DNA of 64,000 bases from Candidatus Methylomirabilota bacterium (GTDB lineage: Bacteria; Methylomirabilota; Methylomirabilia; Rokubacteriales; CSP1-6). A program made the translations under genes and the position numbers. The notes beneath the pieces were generated by a model, which was given only the letters and a program-made list of their open reading frames with translations, ran no database searches and was not told where the DNA came from. The DNA lies in assembly GCA_035315345.1 (NCBI GenBank), contig DATFYA010000193.1, positions 53,726 to 117,725 of the forward strand, read 5' to 3'. How positions within the stretch are numbered: position 1 is the first letter of the stretch; every line of letters begins with the position of its first letter. Below are positions 41,442-48,462 of this stretch, one piece after another.

Positions 41442-41456
41442 GCAAGCAAAGTGCCA
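41442..41456 (-). promoter_or_regulatory. Consensus sigma-54 promoter for the FkbH/ACP/MBOAT operon
   Basis: Minus strand TGGCAC-TTTGC-TTGC followed by T: an exact match to the -24/-12 consensus. RNA would start near 41430, 87 bases before ATG 41343. The rest of the 377-bp gap 41344-41720 contains no convincing gene. Confidence 0.75.
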
Positions 41457-41720
41457 CGGCCAGATCGGTGAGGGTAGCACAACCGATTGATTCTCTTGCG
41501 ATTGGCAGCCGCTGACGCCGAGAAGTTCTCTCTCTTGGTTGGGCAAACATCTTCCCTCGCTTCATAATTCTGCATGTACCTCTCGGAGTCACTTGACCGG
41601 TGGGACGTAAATTCAATCCCGATCGTCGTTTCGGACTAACGCATCCGATGCATGGTTTGCAGGGATGCCGGTTGCTCAGCGTGGTCAGTGAGCGACCACC
41701 CGCGTGCTGTTCTCCCCGAT

Positions 41721-41983
41721 ATGATCGCCCAGCCCGCTCCGGACCTGATCGGTTGGGTGCGCGCGGGCGAGCGCATCTTCGGAGCCGTCTTGTAGACGCT
41801 GCAGGAGCACGAGTGGCACCGCACACGCGCGGACCGGCTCGAGCAGGAGAACCGCCAGCTGCAGGACGAGATCGAAGTGATCCGTGCGGAGCTGGCCGCC
41901 TACCGAGCCGAGCGGGTCGAAGGGGCGGACACGCTCAGCTGGCCACCCGCGCCATCGAACGGCTCGCCCGGCGCGCCGACTAG
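41721..41983 (+). pseudogene. Broken coiled-coil protein gene (nonsense plus frameshift)
   Basis: From ATG 41721 the frame reads 'DLIGWVRAGERIFGAVL', then TAG at 41793-41795, then continues as a coiled coil 'TLQEHEWHRTRADRLEQENR', 'ELAAYRAERVEGADTLS'. After about 41937 sense is restored in another frame as 'AQLATRAIERLARRAD' with a stop at 41981-41983. The plan (short helix, coiled coil, short helix) is that of the intact protein at 31539-31994. A weak sigma-54-like relic (AGGGAT-N5-TTGC, 41661-41675) precedes it. It is called a pseudogene because of two separate lesions. Confidence 0.65.
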
Positions 41984-42393
41984 ATTGCGACGGGCACCTC
42001 GCCCCGGCCGGCCGGGGCGTGGCCGAATCGCACGGTGGTGTAGCCCAGCGCGTGGGAGGTGCCGCGAGGCTGTCGGCGCTCGGCGCGGCGCCGGTCGTCA
42101 GCCGCCTGCCGGTGCACCTCCCGGCGGTCGCGCTGACGCCGCTCCATGATGATCTTCACGCCCCGCACTCCCAGGAACGACCGCTCGAGATGGTCGTACA
42201 GCTCGCCCTCCCCCGCCTTGATCACGAACAGATAGGTCACGTCGGGGAAGGACTGCGAGGGCAGAGCGGCCAGGATGTGCTGGAGATGGCGGCGGCACAC
42301 GCCGTGAGTCTCGCTGTCGTCGTCGAGCGGCGCGCGCTCGCCGAGGAAGGCCGGTCCTCCTTCTCGCTGACACCAGGCGCAGAAGGCTCTCAA
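41980..42393 (-). CDS. Small protein of the 'LYxHL...RR' family with CxxC segment
   Basis: 137 residues from a proposed TTG 42393; the open frame upstream is not conserved. The N-terminus has 'AFCAWCQREGG' and 'ETHGVCRRHLQHI', a Cys-x2-Cys plus Cys-x2-His arrangement that could bind zinc. The middle, 'YLFVIKAGEGELYDHLERSF' then 'VKIIMERRQRDRRE', matches the small protein at 30340. The tail is Arg-rich and ends 'SHALGYTTVRFGHAP'. No known function was recognised. It overlaps the end of the broken coiled-coil gene on the other strand. Confidence 0.62.
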   Translation of the reverse strand: MRAFCAWCQREGGPAFLGERAPLDDDSETHGVCRRHLQHILAALPSQSFPDVTYLFVIKAGEGELYDHLERSFLGVRGVKIIMERRQRDRREVHRQAADDRRRAERRQPRGTSHALGYTTVRFGHAPAGRGEVPVAI

Positions 42394-42439
42394 GATTCTG
42401 GCGATGATAGCACGAGCGGACGGCGGGCCGGTGGCGTTT

Positions 42440-42455
42440 GGCGCTCCGGAGCGCC
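42440..42455. repeat. 16-bp perfect palindrome in a divergent spacer
   Basis: GGCGCTCCGGAGCGCC is its own reverse complement. It lies between the 'LYxHL' gene (minus) and the FKBP gene (plus), 56 bases before the latter's start. It could be an operator for a dimeric regulator or, in this GC-rich DNA, a chance palindrome. Confidence 0.4.
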
Positions 42456-42510
42456 GGGTGTAGAGTCGGAACGCGCGCACGCTCGTTACTTTCGCGCGCT
42501 GGAGGACACC

Positions 42511-43044
42511 ATGATCCGCACTGCGAAGCTGACTGCCGTGGCAGTGGCGCTCTTCACGTCCGCGGCGTTCGCCCAGGCCCCGACCCCCGACAAGCCGGGC
42601 GCGGTTCAGACCGGGTCGAATGTGAGCATCGAGTACACGCTGAAGGACGAGGCTGGCCAGGTGCTGGACACCAACAAGGGCAAGAGTCCGCTGGTCTTCA
42701 CGCAGGGTCAGCAGCAGATCATCCCCGGCCTCGAGCGCGAGATGATCGGCATGCGCCCGGGCGAGGAGAAGAAGGTCGTGGTGAAGCCGGAGGACGCCTA
42801 CGGCCCCGTCATGCCCAACGCCCAGACCGAGGTGCCCAAGGACGCGATCCCCAAGGAGGGCCTCAAGGTGGGCACGGCGCTCATGGCCCGCAGCGGCTCC
42901 GGGGAGACGCGCCCGGTAGTGGTGAAGGAGATCAAGGAGACCACCGTGGTCCTCGATCTCAACCACCCGCTCGCGGGGAAGACGCTCTTCTTCGACGTCA
43001 AAGTACTGGGAGTCGAGCCGCCGAAGCCAGCGCCGACCAAGTAG
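42511..43044 (+). CDS. Exported FKBP-type peptidyl-prolyl isomerase (SlyD/SlpA-like)
   Basis: 177 residues from ATG 42511 with ribosome site GGAGGA. A signal peptide (LTAVAVALFTSAAFAQA) precedes the FKBP domain: 'VSIEYTLKDEAGQVLDTN', 'GQQQIIPGLEREMIGMRPGE', the flap insert 'DAYGPVMPNAQTEVPKDAI', and 'LDLNHPLAGKTLFFDVKVL'. The last motif is the SlyD/SlpA ending. It speeds proline isomerisation during folding of secreted proteins in the periplasm. It converges on dapF. The His-rich metal tail of SlyD is absent. Confidence 0.93.
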   Translation: MIRTAKLTAVAVALFTSAAFAQAPTPDKPGAVQTGSNVSIEYTLKDEAGQVLDTNKGKSPLVFTQGQQQIIPGLEREMIGMRPGEEKKVVVKPEDAYGPVMPNAQTEVPKDAIPKEGLKVGTALMARSGSGETRPVVVKEIKETTVVLDLNHPLAGKTLFFDVKVLGVEPPKPAPTK

Positions 43045-43051
43045 CGGAGGC

Positions 43052-43927
43052 TCAGACTCCGAGGGTGCGGAGAAAGCCGGCGGTCAGCCTCCCGGTGTAG
43101 ATCTCCTCGACCGCGCCCTTCAGCCGGATCGACCAATCCGGGCGCACGTCGATCGACAGCTCGCCGCCCGGCATGCGCACCGTCACCAGGCCGTGGTCGC
43201 AGAGGCCGTTCTTCACCGCCGCGCACGCCACCGCGCTCGAAGACGATCCGGACGCCAGCGTCCACCCCGCCCCGCGCTCCCAGATCAGGATGTCGACCTG
43301 GGATCGAGAGGCCACCCGGGCCCACTGCACGTTGATGCGATTGGGAAACGCGGGGTGGTGCTCGACCTGAGGCCCGAGCCGGCGGACCACCGCTTCGTCC
43401 AGCCGGTCGGTGAAGATGACGCAGTGGGGGTTACCCACCGAGACCGCGGTGATCAGCACCGTCTCGCCGTCCACCTGGAGCGGAACCTTCACGACTTCCC
43501 GCTCCGGTCCGTTCATCGGGATCTCGGGGGCCACGAAGGTGCAGCGGCCCATCTCGACGGTGACCAGGCTCATCTGTCCGTCCACCACGTGACACCGGCA
43601 CTCCACCCGGCCGCCCTTGGTCGCCACCGTGAAGGTGTCGCGCCGGGCGTGGCCGTGATCGTAGAGATACTTGGCGAAGATGCGGAGTCCGTTGCCCGAC
43701 TTTTCCGCCTCGCTGCCGTCCGGGTTGAGGATGCGCAGCCCGAAGTCGGCCCCGTCCCACGCCTCGGTGAGGAGCAGGATGCCGTCCGAGCCGACGCCCC
43801 AGTTTCGGTCGCAGATACGGGAGATCTGCCACTCGCTGAGCGGAGCCGACAGGTCCGCGGCGTCCATGACGATGTAGTCGTTGCCGAGCCCGTGACCCTT
43901 CGCGAAGGGAATCATGCGCGGCATCAT
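43052..43927 (-). CDS. dapF: DapF-family epimerase with both catalytic Cys replaced by Ser
   Basis: 291 residues from ATG 43927, which overlaps the previous stop (ATG 43915 also fits). The fold markers of diaminopimelate epimerase are present: 'KGHGLGNDYIVMD', 'EKSGNGLRIFAKYLYDHG', 'SVGNPHCVIF', 'INVQWARV' and 'WERGAGWTLASGSSSSAVAC'. In known DapF enzymes the 'CGNG' and 'ACGSG' cysteines are the two acid/base residues. Here they are Ser77 and Ser226. The enzyme may be inactive, slow, or act on a different substrate by a serine-based or other mechanism. No second dapF is visible in the window. Confidence 0.78.
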   Translation of the reverse strand: MMPRMIPFAKGHGLGNDYIVMDAADLSAPLSEWQISRICDRNWGVGSDGILLLTEAWDGADFGLRILNPDGSEAEKSGNGLRIFAKYLYDHGHARRDTFTVATKGGRVECRCHVVDGQMSLVTVEMGRCTFVAPEIPMNGPEREVVKVPLQVDGETVLITAVSVGNPHCVIFTDRLDEAVVRRLGPQVEHHPAFPNRINVQWARVASRSQVDILIWERGAGWTLASGSSSSAVACAAVKNGLCDHGLVTVRMPGGELSIDVRPDWSIRLKGAVEEIYTGRLTAGFLRTLGV

Positions 43928-44724
43928 ACCTTCGGCGGCGCCGCGAGCCAATCACGCAGCCGCTCGGGCAGCGCGCGCACGTCGGCGGGCAGCCGGTGCC
44001 GCCACTTCGCGGCGAAGCGTGCCAGGGCCGCGCGGCGCTGGGCCAGGTCCGCCCGCGGCCTCGTGGGCGCGTCCGCGCCGGTGCGCGTGCCCCCGCCCCG
44101 GTGGACGAACGGCGCGCTCACCACCGCGCAGCGAAGGCCCAGCTCGCGCACCGAGAACGAGAGGTCACGATCGTAGCCGTGGAAGAAGCCGTAGCCTTCG
44201 TCGAATCCGCCCACGGCGTCCAGCACGTCGCGCGGCAGGAAGAGGCAGACGCCGTCGACCGCCGCCACCTCGACGGTGGGCGCGCGCAGGTTCTCCTCCC
44301 CGGCCAGACAGTGCACGATGGTGCGGCCCACGTAGCGCCCGTCGCGCCGCAGCCGGCGCACCCCGTAGAGCCCGGCCAGCCCGATGCGCGCGCTCGACCG
44401 CACCGCGGCGCCCAGCTGCTCGAGGCAGCGCGGGTCGCGCATCTCGGTGTCGTTGTGCAGGAAGCACAGCAGCTCGCCGGTGGCCAGCTCGGCGCCCTGA
44501 TTCAAGGCGCGGATGAGACCGACGTTGTCCTCGTTGCGACGATAGCGGACCGGCCGAGTGCGCTCGAGCTGGTCGAGGTATTCGGCGGTGCCGTCCGAGG
44601 ACGCGTTGTCCACCACGCACAGCTCGAACGGCACGCTGCTACCCTGGAGGCTGTCGATGCAGGTCCGGGTGAGCGCGACCTGGTTGTGGACGACCAGCAC
44701 CACGCTCGTCGCCGCGGCGGCCAC
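43924..44724 (-). CDS. GT2-family glycosyltransferase (rhamnosyltransferase-like)
   Basis: 266 residues from GTG 44724. 'SVVLVVHNQVALTRTCIDSL', 'ELCVVDNASSDGTAEYL', 'ELLCFLHNDTEMRDPRCL' (HND replaces DxD), 'GVCLFLPRDVLDAVGGFDEG' and 'FFHGYDRDLSFSVRELGLRC' are standard GT2 motifs of the WcaA/RfbN group. The enzyme adds a sugar to a lipid- or protein-bound glycan in the cytoplasm. It stands between citrate synthase and the dapF homologue, overlapping the latter by four bases. Confidence 0.85.
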   Translation of the reverse strand: MAAAATSVVLVVHNQVALTRTCIDSLQGSSVPFELCVVDNASSDGTAEYLDQLERTRPVRYRRNEDNVGLIRALNQGAELATGELLCFLHNDTEMRDPRCLEQLGAAVRSSARIGLAGLYGVRRLRRDGRYVGRTIVHCLAGEENLRAPTVEVAAVDGVCLFLPRDVLDAVGGFDEGYGFFHGYDRDLSFSVRELGLRCAVVSAPFVHRGGGTRTGADAPTRPRADLAQRRAALARFAAKWRHRLPADVRALPERLRDWLAAPPKV

Positions 44725-44752
44725 CGCGGGGCCGGCCCGGCCCCCGACTCGC

Positions 44753-45895
44753 CTACCGGTCGGCGAGCGGGACGTACTTGAGGTCGATCGCGCCCGTGTA
44801 GTCGGAGCGGGGCCGGATCAGCCGGTTGTTGCCGTGCTGCTCGAGCACGTGCGCGGCCCAGCCCGCGATCCGGCTCATCGCGAAGATCGGGGTGAACTGG
44901 TCGGTGGGAATGCTCATCGCGGAGTAGGCCGCGCCGGAATAGAGATCGACGTTCGGGAAGATGTGCTTCTCGGAGCCGACCACCCGGACCACCGTGTCCA
45001 GGATCTCCACCCGGCTGGTATCGCCCACCTGCTGACCGAGCTCGAGGGCGAGCCGCTTGAGGTGCTTGGCCCGCGGATCCTCGACGCGATAGACCCGATG
45101 GCCGAAGCCCATGATGCGCGCCTTGTCGGTGAGGGCCTTGCGGATCCACGCCTCGGCCTTCGCCGGGTCCTTGATCTTCTCCACCATCAGCATGACCTGC
45201 TCGTTGGCTCCGCCGTGCAGCGGGCCCTTCAGCGCTCCGATGCCCGACACCACCGCGGAGTGCAGATCCGAGAGGGTGGCCGCGGTGACGCGCGCCGCGA
45301 AAGTGGAGGCGTTGAATTCGTGGTCGGCGTGGAGGATCAGCGCGGTGTCGAAGGTCTGGGCGGCGAGCGGGGTAGGCTTCTTGCCGCTCATCATGTACAG
45401 GAAGTTTCCGGCCAGGTTGAGCTTCGGGTTCGGCGTGATCGGCGTCTTCCCGCGCCGAATGCGCTCCCAGGCCGCGACCAGGGTGGGCAGCTGGGCGGTG
45501 AGGCGGAGAGACTTCCGCAGCGTGGCCTCGCGGCTGTTGTCGGCGGCGTCCGGGTCGAAGGTCGACAGCGCCGACACCCCGGTGCGGATCACTTCCATCG
45601 GGGTCGTCTTCCTGGGGAGCAAACGGAGCATCGCGACGAGCTTGGGCGGGAGCTTGCGATTCGCGGTGGCGGACAGCGCTTTGATATGCGCGTCCAGCTC
45701 TTTCCGCGAGGGCAGCCGGCCCTGCCAGAGGAGGTAGGTCACCTCCTCGAAGGTCGAATGCGCCACCAGGTCGTCCACGTCGTAGCCGCGATAGATGAGC
45801 CGCCCCTTGCGCCCATCGATGAAGCAGATCTCCGACGGAGAGACGACGACGTCCTCGAGACCGGCCTTCAGAGGGTTGACCGCGGCGTCCGTCAT
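44753..45895 (-). CDS. gltA: Citrate synthase (type II short form or 2-methylcitrate-synthase-like)
   Basis: 380 residues from ATG 45895; a 23-residue upstream extension is unlikely. 'ICFIDGRKGRLIYRGYDVDD' opens the family domain. 'LILHADHEFNASTFAARV' contains a catalytic His, 'GALKGPLHGGANEQVMLMVE' a second, and 'GFGHRVYRVEDPRAKHL' the oxaloacetate/CoA site. 'VDLYSGAAYSAMSIP' and 'LEQHGNNRLIRPRSDYTG' close it. It condenses oxaloacetate with acetyl-CoA, or propionyl-CoA in the methylcitrate branch; no prp genes lie nearby, so citrate synthase is favoured. Confidence 0.92.
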   Translation of the reverse strand: MTDAAVNPLKAGLEDVVVSPSEICFIDGRKGRLIYRGYDVDDLVAHSTFEEVTYLLWQGRLPSRKELDAHIKALSATANRKLPPKLVAMLRLLPRKTTPMEVIRTGVSALSTFDPDAADNSREATLRKSLRLTAQLPTLVAAWERIRRGKTPITPNPKLNLAGNFLYMMSGKKPTPLAAQTFDTALILHADHEFNASTFAARVTAATLSDLHSAVVSGIGALKGPLHGGANEQVMLMVEKIKDPAKAEAWIRKALTDKARIMGFGHRVYRVEDPRAKHLKRLALELGQQVGDTSRVEILDTVVRVVGSEKHIFPNVDLYSGAAYSAMSIPTDQFTPIFAMSRIAGWAAHVLEQHGNNRLIRPRSDYTGAIDLKYVPLADR

Positions 45896-45990
45896 GGTCT
45901 TCCGGTTCTCCCTTGGTGGCGGTTGGAAACGACTGTTTCTACCACACGCCCCTGGTGACTTCAAGGCGCGCTCCGCCGTACACTGCCCCG

Positions 45991-46839
45991 GTGCGCGAGT
46001 CCCGCGTCGCGGTCGTCGACTTCTATGATCGTCACCCCATCAACGAGGCCCAGGTCCTCGAGTCCGCGCATGCTCACGCGCATCGTGTCGGCGATCTGCG
46101 CCCGGAAGATCTCTGGCCGTGGGATCAGGATCACTACGGTGGGCTCCGCGCGGTGGAGACGCTCGCGCGCCGCGCCGCCATCCGCCCGGGCATGTCGGTG
46201 CTCGACGTGTGTGCGGGCCTCGGCGGGCCCGCGCGCTTCCTCGCCCATCGGATGGGCGTCTCCGTCACCGGGGTGGACCTGACCCACTCCCGCTGCGCGG
46301 CGGGCCACCGTCTCACCGTCCTGGTGCGTCTCCATCCGATGGTGCGGCTCATCCGGGCCGACGCCCAGGTCCTGCCGTTCCGGGCCGCCGCGTTCGACGC
46401 GGCGGTCAGCCAGGAGGGGCTGCTGCACGTGCCGGACAAGGGCGCGGTGCTGGCGGAGGTCGCGCGCGTGCTGCGCCCGGGCGGGCGCCTCGCCTTCAGT
46501 GACTGGGTGGCCCGGCCGCGCCTGGGCGACAACGAGCGCCGGCGGCTCGACGAATGGATGGTCGCGGTGAGCCTGCAGAGCATCGACGCCTACCGGGGAC
46601 TCCTGGCCGGCGCCGGCTTCGACTCCATCGAGGCGGAGGATCTCTCTCCCGAGTGGATCGAAATCCTGCGCGAGCGCCTTCGGATGTATCGCGCCCTGCG
46701 CGAGCAGACCATCGCGCGCCTGGGCGCGGCCCGCTACGACGAGTACAATCAGCTCTACGCGTTCTTCGTGGGCCTGGTGGAAGCGGGCAAGCTCGGAGGC
46801 GCGCGGTTCAGCGCAGCAGCCGGTCCAGCGCCTTCCTGA
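45991..46839 (+). CDS. SAM-dependent methyltransferase (Methyltransf_11/UbiE-like)
   Basis: 282 residues from GTG 45991. 'VVDFYDRHPINEAQVLESA' and 'LWPWDQDHYGGLRAVETLAR' start it, resembling sarcosine/dimethylglycine-type methyltransferases. 'GMSVLDVCAGLGGPARFLAH' is SAM motif I, 'ADAQVLPFRAAAFDAAVS' motif II, and 'EVARVLRPGGRLAFSDWV' motif III. It is probably a small-molecule N- or O-methyltransferase in the cytoplasm. It diverges from citrate synthase across a 95-bp spacer and its 3' end overlaps the convergent asmA gene by 32 bases. Confidence 0.83.
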   Translation: MRESRVAVVDFYDRHPINEAQVLESAHAHAHRVGDLRPEDLWPWDQDHYGGLRAVETLARRAAIRPGMSVLDVCAGLGGPARFLAHRMGVSVTGVDLTHSRCAAGHRLTVLVRLHPMVRLIRADAQVLPFRAAAFDAAVSQEGLLHVPDKGAVLAEVARVLRPGGRLAFSDWVARPRLGDNERRRLDEWMVAVSLQSIDAYRGLLAGAGFDSIEAEDLSPEWIEILRERLRMYRALREQTIARLGAARYDEYNQLYAFFVGLVEAGKLGGARFSAAAGPAPS

Positions 46840-48388
46840 GGTCCTTCGGCTCCTTGACCCGGACGTCGGTCGGCACGATGCTCATCGAGCCGGCGGCGCC
46901 GGTGAGCCGGGCTTTCACCCGGTTCGATCCCTGGGTGACGGTCACGTCCATCGCGGTGCGGCCGTCCGTCAGCGCATAGCTGCCGGCCCCGGTGACCCGG
47001 ATGTCGCGCGCCACGTAGACGAGATCGTCCGTGTGCGCGACGCCGTCGGCGATCGTGTAGCTGGCGGTGATCGAATCGAAGCTCAGGGGCGAGCGCGGAC
47101 CGGGCCGCGCCGCCTTCGGGTCGAGGGTCGCGGATACCAGATCGGTCAGGGCCAGCGCCTGGCTGAGCGCGCTCGGGAGATCGGGTCCGACCACGCGCCC
47201 TGGGCCCACGGACAGGCGCCCCGATCCGCGCATGGTGGGCAACATGCCGGGCAGCTGGAGGCTCGATTGGCCGGTGAGATCGAGCGGCCCGGTCACCGCG
47301 TTGCGCTGGCAGAGGTAGTCCACCAGCACCGGCTCGAGCTGCATGCCCTTCACCGTGATGTCGCGCAGCGTGACGACGCGCGGCGGCCCCGGGCCCATCG
47401 TCAGCCGGAACGTGACGGTCCCCTTCGCGACCTTGGCCTGCACCAGCTGGCTCTCGAGCCGGGGCGGCGCGTACACGAGCGGCATCCGCACGTCGACGAG
47501 CGCCAGCGTGCGGGGTCGGGTATCGCCGCACCGTGGATCGCGCCGCGACAGCGTGAGCCGATCGAAGCCGAGCGCGCCGCTGGCGGTGAGCCGATTCATG
47601 GTGCCGGCCAGCTCGAGCCGGCCCCGCAGCGGGCCGGACACGCCGGTGCCCATACCGATGGCCGACGCGGCCGCGCTCACATCGCGGCTCTCCACGTCGA
47701 TCGTGGCCTTCAGCTGGGCATCGCCCACCGGGCGGCCCGATGCGAGCGTCACCACCGCCTCCGCGATCGTGAGCTTGACGCCGCCCGGCCCCTGGGCCTC
47801 TCCCAACGCCCGTAGCCCGCCCGCGCTCTGGGTCACGGTCAGGTTGATGCGATCCACGGTCAGGCGGCGGCCCGGCGTGTCGTAGTCCACCGTCCCGTTC
47901 GCGATACGAATGCGCGTGAGCGGCACTGCGGCGGTGGCCGGCGCCGCCGCGCGTCCCTTGCCCACGCGAGGCGGCGCCGCCGGGCCCGGGCCGCCGCTGC
48001 CGCCGAGCGTCGCGATGTTGAGGTGGCCCGCCGCGTCCTCGACCACGTGGACGCGCGGCTCCTGCAGGAGGAGATTGGCCAGGTCCACCCGGCCCTGGAA
48101 CAGCGACCACAGGCGGATCCGCATGCGCCCCTCCGCGACGGTCATGACGGGCGCGGAGCCGAACGCGGGATCTTCGGCTACCTGCAGGCCACGCAGGCGC
48201 ACCGTCGGCAACGGCAGCGCGGTGATGGAGAGACTGTCGAACTTGACGGGCCGGCCCAGCGCGTGACCGGCCGCTTGCTGGATGTACGCCTGGATGGCGG
48301 GCGTGTCGAGCAGCCACGGCAGGGCGAGAATCGAGCCCACCACGATCACCGCCACCGCGAGCAGTCCGATCAGGGCCCACTTCAGCAT
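46808..48388 (-). CDS. AsmA-family envelope protein
   Basis: 526 residues. One N-terminal helix (LIGLLAVAVIVVGSILALPW) anchors a long beta-rich periplasmic part. 'DTPAIQAYIQQAAGHALGRP' and 'RIRLWSLFQGRVDLANLLLQ' are typical of AsmA N-terminal domains. 'LSFDSITASYTIADGVAHT' and 'YVARDIRVTGAGSYALTDG' match the AsmA C-terminal domain. Such proteins form bridges that carry phospholipid toward the outer membrane, which supports a two-membrane envelope. It ends on the methyltransferase gene. Confidence 0.9.
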   Translation of the reverse strand: MLKWALIGLLAVAVIVVGSILALPWLLDTPAIQAYIQQAAGHALGRPVKFDSLSITALPLPTVRLRGLQVAEDPAFGSAPVMTVAEGRMRIRLWSLFQGRVDLANLLLQEPRVHVVEDAAGHLNIATLGGSGGPGPAAPPRVGKGRAAAPATAAVPLTRIRIANGTVDYDTPGRRLTVDRINLTVTQSAGGLRALGEAQGPGGVKLTIAEAVVTLASGRPVGDAQLKATIDVESRDVSAAASAIGMGTGVSGPLRGRLELAGTMNRLTASGALGFDRLTLSRRDPRCGDTRPRTLALVDVRMPLVYAPPRLESQLVQAKVAKGTVTFRLTMGPGPPRVVTLRDITVKGMQLEPVLVDYLCQRNAVTGPLDLTGQSSLQLPGMLPTMRGSGRLSVGPGRVVGPDLPSALSQALALTDLVSATLDPKAARPGPRSPLSFDSITASYTIADGVAHTDDLVYVARDIRVTGAGSYALTDGRTAMDVTVTQGSNRVKARLTGAAGSMSIVPTDVRVKEPKDLRKALDRLLR

Positions 48389-48462
48389 GATCGGGCGTCA
48401 GCCTGAGCGCGGCGCGCGGCCCCCGGACGGGCCGGCCGCGCGCTCACGGCCGAGGCCTCCCC

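Noticed and set aside
41344..41720. Short open frames in the gap upstream of the FkbH-like gene.
   Set aside because: Their translations show no conserved motifs, start signals are poor, and the region is better explained as the sigma-54 promoter and leader.
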